A stretch of DNA of 64,000 nucleotides from NCBI GenBank assembly GCA_947501615.1, contig CANMWK010000001.1:521562-585561 (forward strand). The letters run 5' to 3'. This document shows, piece by piece, positions 52,912-62,000 of this stretch (positions are counted from its first letter, which is position 1; every line of letters starts with the position of its first letter). The notes under the pieces were generated by a model, which searched no databases, had not been told where the DNA came from, and saw only the letters and a list, made by a program, of their open reading frames with translations. Made by a program: the position numbers and the translations under genes. The DNA comes from an uncultured Tenacibaculum sp. (GTDB lineage Bacteria > Bacteroidota > Bacteroidia > Flavobacteriales > Flavobacteriaceae).

Positions 52912-53493
52912 ATGTTAAAAGAGAAATTAGCTAAGTACAATATTATTCTTGCTTCAGGATCTCCCAGACGCCAACAATTTTTCCGTGATTTAGATTTAAA
53001 ATTTGAGATTCGTTTAAAGGAAGTAGATGAAATTTTTCCAAACCATTTAAAAGAAACTGAAATCACAGATTTTTTAGCTGATTTAAAATCTAAAGCTTTT
53101 GATGAAGAATTAAAAGATGACGATATCTTAATTACTTCAGATACTATCGTTTGGTTGCATAATAAAGCATTAGGTAAACCAAAAGATTATGATGATGCAT
53201 TTCAAATGCTTAAAAGTTTATCAAATACTAATCATAAAGTAATCACTTCTGTTAGTATAAAAAGTAAAGGGTTCCAAAAAATAATTAACGATATAACTAA
53301 AGTATATTTTAAAGAATTAACTGATGAAGAAATTCAGTTTTACATTAAAAATTATGAGCCTTTTGATAAAGCTGGAGCTTATGGAATACAAGATTGGATA
53401 GGAAAAATTGGTATTGATAAAATAGAAGGTAGCTATTTTAATGTGATGGGATTACCTGTTCATAAATTATATAAAGAATTATTAATTATTTAA
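52912..53493 (+). CDS. maf: Maf-family nucleotide pyrophosphatase
   Basis: 193 residues: LASGSPRRQQFFRDL at the N-terminus, ITSDTIVWLHNKALGKPKD with the catalytic Asp/Ser region, and GIQDWIGKIGIDKIEGSYFNVMGLP near the end, all standard for the Maf/YhdE family that hydrolyses non-canonical nucleoside triphosphates such as dTTP/UTP-like substrates. It is cytosolic, 2 bp downstream of smpB. Confidence 0.93.
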   Translation: MLKEKLAKYNIILASGSPRRQQFFRDLDLKFEIRLKEVDEIFPNHLKETEITDFLADLKSKAFDEELKDDDILITSDTIVWLHNKALGKPKDYDDAFQMLKSLSNTNHKVITSVSIKSKGFQKIINDITKVYFKELTDEEIQFYIKNYEPFDKAGAYGIQDWIGKIGIDKIEGSYFNVMGLPVHKLYKELLII

Positions 53494-53514
53494 GTCCATT
53501 ATAAGCTAAAAGTT

Positions 53515-53522
53515 TATTTTTG
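53515..53522 (+). promoter_or_regulatory. -7 promoter box TATTTTTG
   Basis: Exact TAnnTTTG 22 bp before ATG 53544. It overlaps a TTG at 53520 and so rules that out as start. Confidence 0.65.
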
Positions 53523-53543
53523 GGCAGAATTTACAACACAACA

Positions 53544-54494
53544 ATGAAAAAATATACATTTACAGAAAAAAAGGATACACGTTCTGGTTTCGGAGATGGT
53601 TTGACTGAGTTAGGAAAAACAAATCCTAATGTTGTTGCCTTATGTGCTGATTTAACAGGTTCATTAAAAATGAATGAATTTGAAAAAAATCATCCAGATC
53701 GTTTTTTTCAAGTAGGTATTGCTGAAGCAAACATGATGGGAATAGCAGCTGGATTAACAATTGGAGGTAAAATTCCTTTTACTGGTACATTTGCTAATTT
53801 CTCTACAGGAAGAGTTTACGATCAAATTCGTCAATCTATCGCATACTCACATAAAAATGTTAAAGTATGTGCTTCTCACGCAGGTTTAACTCTAGGAGAA
53901 GACGGAGCTACACATCAAATCTTAGAAGATATTGGTTTGATGAAAATGTTACCTGGGATGACTGTTATCAATACTTGTGATTACAACCAAACAAAAGAAG
54001 CAACTATTGCTATTGCAGAACATGATGGACCAGTTTATTTACGTTTTGGAAGACCAAAAGTTCCTGTATTTATGCCTCAAGGTGAATTTAAAATAGGAAA
54101 AGCAATTAACTTAACTGAAGGAACAGATGTTACTATTGTTGCTACTGGTCATCTAGTTTGGGAATCTTTACAAGCTGCAGAGCAATTAGAAAAAGAAGGA
54201 ATTTCTGCTGAAGTAATCAATATACATACTATAAAACCTCTAGATGAAGAAGCAATTCTAGCATCTGTAGCAAAAACAAAATGTATTGTTACTGCTGAAG
54301 AGCATAATAAATTAGGAGGTTTAGGAGAAAGCGTTGCGCGTTGTTTAGCTCAGAATGCTCCTACTCCACAAGAATTTGTTGCAGTTAATGATAGCTTTGG
54401 AGAGTCTGGAACACCAGATCAACTCATGAAAAAGTATAAAATTAATGATGAAGCAGTTATAGCTGCTGTTAAACAAGTAATAAAAAGAAAATAA
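53544..54494 (+). CDS. Transketolase, C-terminal subunit
   Basis: 316 residues from ATG 53544. It is the pyrimidine-binding plus C-terminal half of a split transketolase, or a related DXS-like enzyme. Seen: GIAEANMMGIAAGLTIGG with the catalytic Glu, TFANFSTGRVYDQIRQSIA, HAGLTLGEDGATHQ, and a C-terminal TATGHLVWESLQAAEQLE. The N-terminal thiamine-binding half is not adjacent in this window: upstream is maf, downstream a barrel protein. So the partner subunit must be encoded elsewhere or is missing here. Confidence 0.9.
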   Translation: MKKYTFTEKKDTRSGFGDGLTELGKTNPNVVALCADLTGSLKMNEFEKNHPDRFFQVGIAEANMMGIAAGLTIGGKIPFTGTFANFSTGRVYDQIRQSIAYSHKNVKVCASHAGLTLGEDGATHQILEDIGLMKMLPGMTVINTCDYNQTKEATIAIAEHDGPVYLRFGRPKVPVFMPQGEFKIGKAINLTEGTDVTIVATGHLVWESLQAAEQLEKEGISAEVINIHTIKPLDEEAILASVAKTKCIVTAEEHNKLGGLGESVARCLAQNAPTPQEFVAVNDSFGESGTPDQLMKKYKINDEAVIAAVKQVIKRK

Positions 54495-54520
54495 ACGAGT
54501 TTTTAACTCGTTTATTTTTT
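54493..54520 (+). terminator. Terminator of transketolase gene
   Basis: AAACGAGTT/AACTCGTTT stem followed by ATTTTTTT. Confidence 0.8.
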
Positions 54521-54633
54521 TAATGATTATCTGTTATAGATAAATTACATATCGTATTCACTAACATCTAAATGTTTTAGTATCTGAAACTGATATTCAT
54601 TATTTTTATAAATCAATTTAAAAAACAAGAATT

Positions 54634-55245
54634 ATGAAGAAAATTATTTTATCATTATGTTTTTTATTTGCAGCTGTTCATTTTTCGCAAGCTCAAATAG
54701 ATTTCGGTATTAAAGCAGGTATTAACTACAATTCAGATTCTTTTAAAGAAGTAACTGATGATATTATAAATGGAAGTGCAGAGAGTAGAACTGGATTTCA
54801 TGGAGGTATTTGGTTACGCTTTAAATTACCAATGGTTGGATGGTATATTAAACCTGAATTAGTGTATACTTCTCTTAAAAGTGAAGTAAATTTGAGAACT
54901 AGCCCTACAGCAACTCAAAAAGTAGGGTATGATTTCCAAAAACTTGATATCCCTGTATTAATTGGGAAAAAGTTTTTAAAGGTAGCTTATGTTAATATTG
55001 GTCCTTCTTTTCAGTATCTTATAGATGGTGATTTGGATTTTGAAGATGTTACCAATTTAAATGCTGACGGATTTACAGTTGGTATGCAGCTTGGTGCTGG
55101 AGTAGAAATTGGTAAGCTTGGTTTAGATTTACGTTGGGAAAGAGCTTTTTCTGATGTAGAATCTGAAGTTTTTTCTGCATTAGGAAGTGCTAATTTTGAT
55201 ACAAGAGTAAATCAAATTATTATAGGACTTTCGTATAGATTTTAA
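54634..55245 (+). CDS. OMP_b-brl-family outer-membrane protein
   Basis: 203 residues, signal peptide (ILSLCFLFAAVHFSQAQ), then IDFGIKAGINYNSDSF, GGIWLRFKLPMVGWYIKPEL, VAYVNIGPSFQYL, VGMQLGAGVEIGKLGLDLRWERAF, ending NQIIIGLSYRF with a terminal aromatic, as expected of the PF13568 barrel family. The function is generic. It stands alone between its own terminator and the transketolase terminator. Confidence 0.87.
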   Translation: MKKIILSLCFLFAAVHFSQAQIDFGIKAGINYNSDSFKEVTDDIINGSAESRTGFHGGIWLRFKLPMVGWYIKPELVYTSLKSEVNLRTSPTATQKVGYDFQKLDIPVLIGKKFLKVAYVNIGPSFQYLIDGDLDFEDVTNLNADGFTVGMQLGAGVEIGKLGLDLRWERAFSDVESEVFSALGSANFDTRVNQIIIGLSYRF

Positions 55246-55259
55246 GTCATACGATTACG

Positions 55260-55305
55260 ATATAAAAAAGGAGAATAATCGATCGATTATTCTCCTTTTT
55301 TATAT
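55260..55305. terminator. 46-bp perfect palindrome, bidirectional terminator
   Basis: The sequence from ATATAAAAAAGG to CCTTTTTTATAT, centred on CGATCG, reads the same on both strands over 46 bp. It lies between convergent genes and has A and T tracts that suit termination both ways. Confidence 0.85.
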
Positions 55306-55321
55306 TATCAAATTTATTTTC

Positions 55322-56233
55322 TTACTCCTCTTTAGATTTTCTTATTTGAGGATTCAAATAATCAGGTAATGTAGGATTATCAGGATCACTAAAGTCATTC
55401 AAAGGATTTCCATCTACCATAACTGTATCTTCATTTCTAGTTAATATCAAATCACCATCATCATCAGCATCGGTATAATTTGGTTGACCATTTCCATCCG
55501 TATCATCATTCCAAGGTTTACCATCTCCATCTAAATCTTCTAAAATCGAAGGGATTCCATCTAAATCTCCATCTGTATCTACAACAATATCATTCATTTC
55601 AACATAAAACATTAGAATAGCATTGGGTCCAATACCTCCAGTACCTCTATTGGCATATGCAAGTCCAGAAGGAATAAATAAAACTCCTTTACCTCCATTT
55701 TCAAATGTAATCGGGCCATCTGTTTGAGTTACATTAGTACCCCCTTTAAAATTAGGCATACCATAAGTCCAACCATTAATAACTCCAGATCCTAATACAA
55801 ACCATAAATTAGTATTGTTATCAAAATCAGATGTAGCAATTGTTTCAGTATTTAAAATTATTCTACCTGAATAGTTAACTAAAACTGAATCAACTACAGT
55901 TGGGTTCCCTTTACTAGATGTCCCTTCTTCTTTAACATAAGCATATAATTTAAAATCTATATCATTACCATTTAAAGTTTCAGTAACATTTTGAGTTTTC
56001 AAATTTGGATCTTCAGAAAGAGGTGTTTCACCATCTTGCATTGGTTTTACAGTATCATCACTTGTATCATAAAAATGATTTTTAAAAAAGACAACTAATG
56101 AATCATTATCTTTTACTGACTGTGCAGCATGATCGAAATTTGGATCAACAATAAGTCCTGTATCATTATCACCACAAGAATACACTAACATTGAAATTAT
56201 ACCAACTAATAGTATATATTTAATTTTCATCAT
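55322..56233 (-). CDS. FKBP-type peptidyl-prolyl isomerase lipoprotein
   Basis: 303 residues: a lipoprotein signal (MLVYSCGDN), an FKBP-fold domain (about 85-215; VLVNYSGRIILN, WFVLGSGVINGWTYGM, GVLFIPSGLAYANRGTGGIG, MFYVEMNDIVVD), and a C-terminal Asp/Gly-rich tail with thrombospondin-type-3-like calcium repeats (DTDGDLDGIP, DLDGDGKP, DTDGNGQP, DADDDGD). It is probably periplasmic and folds or escorts exported proteins, with the tail possibly bound to calcium or displayed outside. Confidence 0.88.
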   Translation of the reverse strand: MMKIKYILLVGIISMLVYSCGDNDTGLIVDPNFDHAAQSVKDNDSLVVFFKNHFYDTSDDTVKPMQDGETPLSEDPNLKTQNVTETLNGNDIDFKLYAYVKEEGTSSKGNPTVVDSVLVNYSGRIILNTETIATSDFDNNTNLWFVLGSGVINGWTYGMPNFKGGTNVTQTDGPITFENGGKGVLFIPSGLAYANRGTGGIGPNAILMFYVEMNDIVVDTDGDLDGIPSILEDLDGDGKPWNDDTDGNGQPNYTDADDDGDLILTRNEDTVMVDGNPLNDFSDPDNPTLPDYLNPQIRKSKEE

Positions 56234-56268
56234 TTATTTTTATTTAGGTTCGCAATTTACCATTTTTA

Positions 56269-56276
56269 TACCTTTG
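56269..56276 (+). promoter_or_regulatory. -7 promoter box TACCTTTG
   Basis: Exact TAnnTTTG 34 bp before the S4 protein start. It lies in the divergent gap of the FKBP gene. Confidence 0.55.
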
Positions 56277-56309
56277 TAAAAAGAAGACAAGTAAAAATTA
56301 ACTTTTTAT

Positions 56310-56690
56310 ATGAGAATTGATAAGTACTTATGGTGTATTAGATTATTTAAAACAAGAAATATTGCCACAAATGCTTGTAAAAAAGGGCAAGTAAAAATTG
56401 AAGATAAAGTATGTAAGCCTTCTAGAGATATCTTTGGAGGTGAAACTATTACAGTTCGTAAAAATCAAATTAACTATAAAATAACAGTTATAGATATTCC
56501 TGCTAACAGAGTTGGAGCCAAACTGGTAGATTTATATCGAAAAGATATTACTCCAAAAGAAGAATTTGAGAAAACTGAACTTTTAAAATACGCAAAAGAT
56601 TATTATCGTAAAAAAGGAACAGGTAGACCCACCAAAAAAGATCGAAGAGATATTGAAGATTATTATGATACTACAGAAGAAGATTCATAA
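56310..56690 (+). CDS. S4-domain RNA-binding protein, Hsp15-like
   Basis: 126 residues: S4 fold from residue 1 (MRIDKYLWCIRLFKTRNIAT, NACKKGQVKIEDKVCKPS, FGGETITVRK) and a Lys/Asp-rich tail (YRKKGTGRPTKKDRRDIEDY). This is the Hsp15 (HslR) architecture, which rescues stalled 50S subunits carrying nascent chains. It is divergent from the FKBP gene and 9 bp before the PRTase gene. Confidence 0.88.
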   Translation: MRIDKYLWCIRLFKTRNIATNACKKGQVKIEDKVCKPSRDIFGGETITVRKNQINYKITVIDIPANRVGAKLVDLYRKDITPKEEFEKTELLKYAKDYYRKKGTGRPTKKDRRDIEDYYDTTEEDS

Positions 56691-56699
56691 ATTTGCATT

Positions 56700-57206
56700 A
56701 TGATTGAGACGACTAATATTATTCTAAATAACACACAAATTCATCAAAAAATTAAACGTATAGCCTATCAAATTTATGAGGTAAATTATTTAGAAGATGA
56801 AATTGTTATAGCAGGTATTGCTGAAAACGGGTATAAATTAGCAGAAAAAATTGTAGAGGAACTACATCATATTTCAAGTCTAAATATTAAACTTTGTAAG
56901 GTTTTTATTGATAAGAAAAAACCGCTAACACCTGTAAAAACAGATATAGATCCCAAAGTATATACCAATACTTCTATAGTTTTAGTTGATGATGTATTAC
57001 ACTCAGGCACAACACTTATTTATGCCGTAAAACACTTTTTAGAAGTTCCTTTAAAAAAGTTTAAAACTGCTGTTTTAGTCAATAGAAATCATAAAAAATA
57101 CCCAATAAAAGCAGATTTTAAGGGGATTTCGTTATCAACTTCTATTAAAGAACATGTAGTTGTTGAATTTCAAAATAATGAAATTATTGCTTATTTAGAA
57201 GAATAG
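56700..57206 (+). CDS. Phosphoribosyltransferase-domain protein
   Basis: 168 residues of the type I PRTase fold: IVIAGIAENGYKLAEKI at the N-terminus and the PRPP-binding loop SIVLVDDVLHSGTTLIYAV (about 98-116). It is the size of PyrR/Hpt-like single-domain members, but the hood region is short and substrate cannot be assigned. The stop overlaps the convergent shikimate kinase gene by 23 bp, and it starts 9 bp after the S4 gene. Confidence 0.88.
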   Translation: MIETTNIILNNTQIHQKIKRIAYQIYEVNYLEDEIVIAGIAENGYKLAEKIVEELHHISSLNIKLCKVFIDKKKPLTPVKTDIDPKVYTNTSIVLVDDVLHSGTTLIYAVKHFLEVPLKKFKTAVLVNRNHKKYPIKADFKGISLSTSIKEHVVVEFQNNEIIAYLEE

Positions 57207-57711
57207 CTTTTATTGTTGAAACTATTTCAACTACAGTTTTATCTGATGTTGTTATTTTATGATTAGCTTGTTCATAAAAAAAGCTACGCTCAAATAAATG
57301 CTTAGCAATAAACTCATGTAATTCTTCATCATTTAAATTAGCAAGTAAAGGTCTAGAGTTTTTTTCATTCTTTAATCTTTCACTAATTGTCTGAATTGAA
57401 GTTCTTAGATAGATAGACACTACATTTTCTGATGTATTGATAACATCCATATTTCCTGCATAGCAAGGTGTACCACCACCTAGAGAAAGCACAAAATTGT
57501 CCGCTTTATTCAATAATTCTTTTAAATATTCATGTTCTTTCAATCTAAAAAAGATTTCTCCATCCTCTTCAAAAATTTTAGAAATTGATTTACCTATCTG
57601 ACTTTCAATATATTCATCTAAATCGATAAAAGGAATAGCTTTTTCTTCTGCTAGTAATTTACCAACAGTACTCTTTCCGCTTCCCATATACCCTAATAGT
57701 ATTATTTTCAT
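57184..57711 (-). CDS. aroK: Shikimate kinase
   Basis: 175 residues from ATG 57711 (MKIILLGYMGSGKSTVGKLL). The longer open frame upstream runs antisense through tRNA-Lys and is an artefact. The enzyme phosphorylates shikimate in aromatic amino acid synthesis. Seen: the Walker A GYMGSGKST, FIDLDEYIESQIGKSISKIF with shikimate-contacting Asp, FFRLKEHEYLKEL, LSLGGGTPCYAG, and the lid RPLLANLNDE. It is intact and full length. The ends overlap the convergent PRTase gene by 23 bp. Confidence 0.94.
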   Translation of the reverse strand: MKIILLGYMGSGKSTVGKLLAEEKAIPFIDLDEYIESQIGKSISKIFEEDGEIFFRLKEHEYLKELLNKADNFVLSLGGGTPCYAGNMDVINTSENVVSIYLRTSIQTISERLKNEKNSRPLLANLNDEELHEFIAKHLFERSFFYEQANHKITTSDKTVVEIVSTIKAILLNKQ

Positions 57712-57784
57712 GAAATTAATTTTATGAACTACAAATATTAAAAAAAAAAACAAAAAAATATTTTTAAAATATAAATTGTCGACG

Positions 57785-57792
57785 TATATTTG
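57785..57792 (+). promoter_or_regulatory. tRNA-Lys promoter box TATATTTGC
   Basis: Exact TAnnTTTGC match 28 bp upstream of the mature tRNA-Lys. Confidence 0.7.
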
Positions 57793-57819
57793 CACTCGCT
57801 TTTCCGAAGAAAAGTATTT

Positions 57820-57892
57820 GACCGGGTAGCTCAGTTGGTAGAGCATCTCCCTTTTAAGGAGAGGGTCCTGGGTTCGAGCCCCAGCCCGGTCA
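57820..57892 (+). tRNA. tRNA-Lys(UUU)
   Basis: Acceptor stem GACCGGG (57820-57826) pairs with CCCGGTC (57885-57891), discriminator A at 57892, CCA not encoded. D-arm AGCTCAGTTGGTAGAGC, anticodon stem TCTCC/GGAGA with loop CTTTTAA and anticodon TTT (57853-57855), T-arm GGGTTCGAGCCC. All canonical. It is followed by its own terminator and then by tRNA-Leu. Confidence 0.97.
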
Positions 57893-57895
57893 CTA

Positions 57896-57926
57896 AAAGT
57901 TAAGCACATGCTTAACTTTTTCTTTT
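57896..57926 (+). terminator. Terminator between tRNA-Lys and tRNA-Leu
   Basis: AAAGTTAAGC/GCTTAACTTT hairpin with an ACAT loop and following TTTTCTTTTT. It makes partial separation of the two tRNAs likely. Confidence 0.75.
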
Positions 57927-57927
57927 T

Positions 57928-58011
57928 GCGCATATGGCGGAATTGGTAGACGCGCTGCCTTGAGGGGGCAGTATTCTTATGAATGTGGAAGTTCGAATCT
58001 TCTTATGCGCA
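57928..58011 (+). tRNA. tRNA-Leu(GAG)
   Basis: Acceptor GCGCATA (57928-57934) pairs with TATGCGC (58004-58010), discriminator A at 58011. Anticodon stem CTGCC/GGCAG with loop TTGAGGG gives anticodon GAG (57962-57964). A long variable arm (around 57972-57985) marks a class II Leu tRNA. T-arm GAAGTTCGAATCTTC. Confidence 0.96.
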
Positions 58012-58021
58012 CCTAAAATTT

Positions 58022-58049
58022 AACGTTTCTGAATCAGAAACGTTTTTTT
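58022..58049 (+). terminator. Terminator of tRNA-Leu
   Basis: AACGTTTCTGA/TCAGAAACGTT stem with TTTTTTT tail. Confidence 0.8.
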
Positions 58050-58122
58050 ATGGTCTATTTTTTGAAAGTTCTTTAACGTTATATAGACTATAATGAATAT
58101 AAATATTCCGTATTATTGCAAT

Positions 58123-58908
58123 ATGCTAAAAAAAATACATTTACTTCTAATTATATTTACTGTTGGATTTTCTTTTGCACAAGAGCAAAAATTAAAAGGA
58201 CAAGTAATTCATGCTGTAACCAAAAAACCGCTTAGTGCTTCACATGTGCTAAACTTAAATACAGTAATAGGAACTATAACTAATGAAGATGGTATTTTTG
58301 AACTCACAGCTAAAGCTAATGATACTGTTCTCGTTTCTTTTTTAGGTTTTGAATCTATTAAATTAAAAGTAACTAATGATTTATTAAAAGGTAATGAATT
58401 AGAAATTGCTTTAAATGAAAAACCTGAAGAAGTAAAAGAAATAGTTATTAAATCAACAAAATTAATAGGTGTATTAGAAGTTGATATTAAGCAAGTACCC
58501 AAAGATCGATTTACAAGAATTCATTTAAATGGATTACCACAAACCTATGAAGTTGGTAGACCCCAAAAAATTTCCTCACCTATTGCGAGACTTCTCAACC
58601 CTGTTGATTTAGTTTATAATTTATTTGGAAAAAAACCTAAACAGCTGAAAAAACTACAAAAACTTAAAAAGGAAGATGATTTACGAAAAATGTTAGCGGG
58701 TAAGTTTGATAGAGAAGTAATGATGGAATATTTAGAAATGGATAAACAACAGCTTGCTAAATTATTAGTTGATTGCGATTATTCTGAATATTTCATCAAA
58801 AAAGCAAGTGATCTTCAACTTATTGAAGCAGTATTAAACTGTTACGAAAACTATAAAGCCATTAAAAAAGGAAAAATAGAAAGAGATCGAATTCCTAGAA
58901 AAAATTAA
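58123..58908 (+). CDS. CarboxypepD_reg-like domain protein, exported
   Basis: 261 residues from ATG 58123, which opens a signal peptide (KKIHLLLIIFTVGFSFAQ); an earlier ATG at 58093 is weaker. Residues about 22-100 form the CarboxypepD_reg-like fold (LKGQVIHAVTKKPLSASHVL, TNEDGIFELTAKANDTVLVS, FLGFESIKLKV), which usually leads into a TonB-dependent or other outer-membrane partner. The rest is helical and charged (LKKLQKLKKEDDLRKMLAG) and of unknown role. No receptor follows. Confidence 0.82.
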   Translation: MLKKIHLLLIIFTVGFSFAQEQKLKGQVIHAVTKKPLSASHVLNLNTVIGTITNEDGIFELTAKANDTVLVSFLGFESIKLKVTNDLLKGNELEIALNEKPEEVKEIVIKSTKLIGVLEVDIKQVPKDRFTRIHLNGLPQTYEVGRPQKISSPIARLLNPVDLVYNLFGKKPKQLKKLQKLKKEDDLRKMLAGKFDREVMMEYLEMDKQQLAKLLVDCDYSEYFIKKASDLQLIEAVLNCYENYKAIKKGKIERDRIPRKN

Positions 58909-58927
58909 GTATTGTTAATAAATGATT

Positions 58928-58958
58928 AAAAACTCGTAATATTTTACGAGTTTTTTTA
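58928..58958 (+). terminator. Terminator upstream of purL
   Basis: AAAACTCGTAA/TTTACGAGTTTT stem with TTT tail, ending the 58,123 gene. Confidence 0.75.
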
Positions 58959-58980
58959 TTCGTGTTTCTCTACAAAAAAG

Positions 58981-58988
58981 TAATTTTG
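58981..58988 (+). promoter_or_regulatory. purL promoter box TAATTTTG
   Basis: Exact TAnnTTTG match 32 bp before the purL start codon. Confidence 0.6.
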
Positions 58989-59019
58989 TCATTTCATAAC
59001 AACACAAACGAATATTATA

Positions 59020-62000
59020 ATGATTCATTTCTTTGGAAACACAAACAGTAAAGTTTTTGCTGTTCAAACAACAGAAGAATTAACATCTGAAACGATATCT
59101 AAACTAACTTGGTTATTTGGTAATCAACCTAAAATAAATGCGGCGTCTATCGACGCCTTTTTTGTTGGTCCAAGAGCAGCAATGATAACTCCTTGGAGTA
59201 CTAATGCTGTTGAGATTACTCAAAATATGGGAATTGAAGGGATTTTAAGAATTGAAGAATTTGATGCTGTAGCGAAAGATTTTTCTGAATTTGATCCTAT
59301 GATTTCTCAAAAATTTGAAAAATTAGATCAAGAAACCTACACTATAAATATTACACCTGAACCTATCGTAGCAATAGATGATATTGCAGCTTATAATGAG
59401 CAAGAAGGTTTAGCGTTAAGTAATGACGAAGTTGCATATTTGAATGAGGTTTCTGAAAGAATTGGAAGAAAACTTACAGATTCTGAAGTTTTTGGTTTTT
59501 CTCAAGTAAACTCAGAACACTGTAGACATAAAATCTTTAACGGTACATTTGTTATTGATGGCGAAGAACAACCTACTTCCCTATTCAAATTAATTAAAGA
59601 AACTTCGAAACAAAATCCGAATGATATTGTTTCAGCGTATAAAGATAACGTTGCTTTTATTAAAGGTCCTAAAGTAGAACAATTTGCTCCTAAGACTGCT
59701 GATAAACCTGACTATTACGAAACTAAAGATTTTGAATCTGTCATTTCATTAAAAGCAGAAACTCACAACTTCCCTACTACTGTAGAGCCTTTTAACGGAG
59801 CTGCTACTGGTTCTGGTGGAGAAATTAGAGATCGTTTAGCAGGAGGAAAAGGTTCTATACCTTTAGCTGGTACAGCTGTTTATATGACTTCTTACTCTCG
59901 TTTAGAAGAAAATCGTCCGTGGGAAAAAGCTATGGATGAGCGTAAATGGTTATACCAAACACCAATTGACATTTTAATTAAAGCTTCTAATGGAGCTTCT
60001 GATTTTGGAAATAAATTCGGTCAGCCATTAATTTGTGGATCTGTTTTAACTTTCGAACACGAAGAAGATACTTCGACTTCGTTCGGTACAGGTGCTAGAA
60101 AATTAGGTTTTGATAAAGTGATTATGCAAGCCGGTGGAATTGGATACGGTAAAGCTGATCAAGCAATAAAAGATACACCTAAAGAAGGTGATAAAATCGT
60201 TATTCTAGGTGGAGAAAATTATAGAATTGGTATGGGAGGAGCTGCGGTTTCTTCAGCAGATACTGGTGAGTTTTCTTCAGGTATTGAGTTAAATGCAGTG
60301 CAACGATCAAATCCAGAAATGCAAAAGCGTGCTGCTAATGCGGTAAGAGGAATGGTTGAAAGTGAAGAAAACTTTATTGTTTCCATCCATGATCATGGAG
60401 CTGGTGGACACTTAAACTGTTTGTCTGAACTTGTGGAAGATACTGGTGGAAAAATCGATTTAGATAAATTACCTGTTGGTGATCCTACTTTATCTGATAA
60501 AGAAATTATAGGAAATGAATCTCAAGAAAGAATGGGATTAGTAATTCCTGAGGATAAAGCTGATGTGTTAAATCGAATCGCAGAAAGAGAGCGATCTCCA
60601 ATGTATACTGTTGGTGATGTAACTAACGATCATAGATTTACATTTACATCTAAAACTAAAGGTAATACTCCTATGGATTTAGATTTATCTGATATGTTTG
60701 GAAGTTCTCCTAAAACAATTATGAAGGATAAAACTATCAATCGTAATTACGAAGAAGTAACGTATAACAGTGAGAAATTTGAAGAATATTTACACCAAGT
60801 TTTACAATTAGAAGCTGTAGCTTGTAAAGATTGGTTAACCAATAAAGTAGATCGTTGTGTTGGTGGTAAAGTGGCAAAACAACAATGTGTTGGACAATTA
60901 CAAATTCCTTTAAATAATGTTGGTGTTATGGCACTAGACTTTAAAGGTAAAGAAGGTATAGCTACTTCTATTGGCCACTCTCCTATTTCTGGTTTAATTG
61001 ATCCTAAAGCTGGTAGTTTGAATTCGATTGCTGAAGCTTTAACAAATATCATTTGGGCACCTCTAAAAGATAACTTACAATCAGTTTCTTTATCTGCAAA
61101 CTGGATGTGGCCTTGTAAAAATGAAGGTGAAGATGCTAGATTATATAAGGCTGTGAAAGCAATTTCTGAATTCTCTATTGATTTAGGTATAAATGTTCCT
61201 ACGGGTAAAGATTCTTTATCTATGAAACAAAAGTATGCAAATGAAGAAGTCATCTCTCCTGGAACGGTAGTTATTTCAGCAGCAGCTAATTGTAATGATA
61301 TAACTAAAGTAGTAGAACCTGTTTTTCAACAAAATAAAGGAGCTATTTATTATATTAACTTATCTCAAGATAGTTTTAAATTGGGTGGAAGTTCTTTCAG
61401 TCAAATAGTCAATAAAATTGGTAACGAGGTTCCATCTATAAAAGATGCTGCTTTTTTCAAAAATACTTTTAATACTATACAGGAATTAATTAAGCAAGAG
61501 AAAATTGTTGCTGGACACGATGTAGCATCAGGTGGTTTAATAACTACTCTTTTAGAAATGTGTTTTGCAAATACTAATACTGGAGCCAATATAGATCTAT
61601 CTAGTTTAAATGAAAATGACTCTTTATGTTTATTATTTTCTGAAAACTCAGGAATTGTAATTCAAGCTAACGATACTTCAATTGAAGAAATCTTAAAAGC
61701 TAATGCAGTAGAATTCTTTAAAATTGGTACTGTAACTGAATCTGATAGAATTAATATTAAAAATAATACAGACTTATTTTCATTATCTATCAGTGAATTA
61801 AGAGATACTTGGTATAAAACTTCGTATTTATTAGATCAGAAACAAACAGCAAACAACTTAGCTGAAGATCGTTACCAAAACTATAAAAATCAACCTTTAA
61901 CATATAATTTCCCAAGTAATTTCACTGGTAAATTACCTCAAATAGACACGAATACTCCTAAGCCTAAAGCGGCAATTATTAGAGAAAAAGGATCTAATTC

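Noticed and set aside
57712..57933. In-frame upstream extension of the shikimate kinase gene
   Set aside because: It runs antisense through the complete tRNA-Lys; the Walker A motif begins at the Met at 57711 and family length fits that start.
60747..61253. 168-residue minus-strand open frame inside purL
   Set aside because: Antisense to conserved PurL sequence; no signals of its own.
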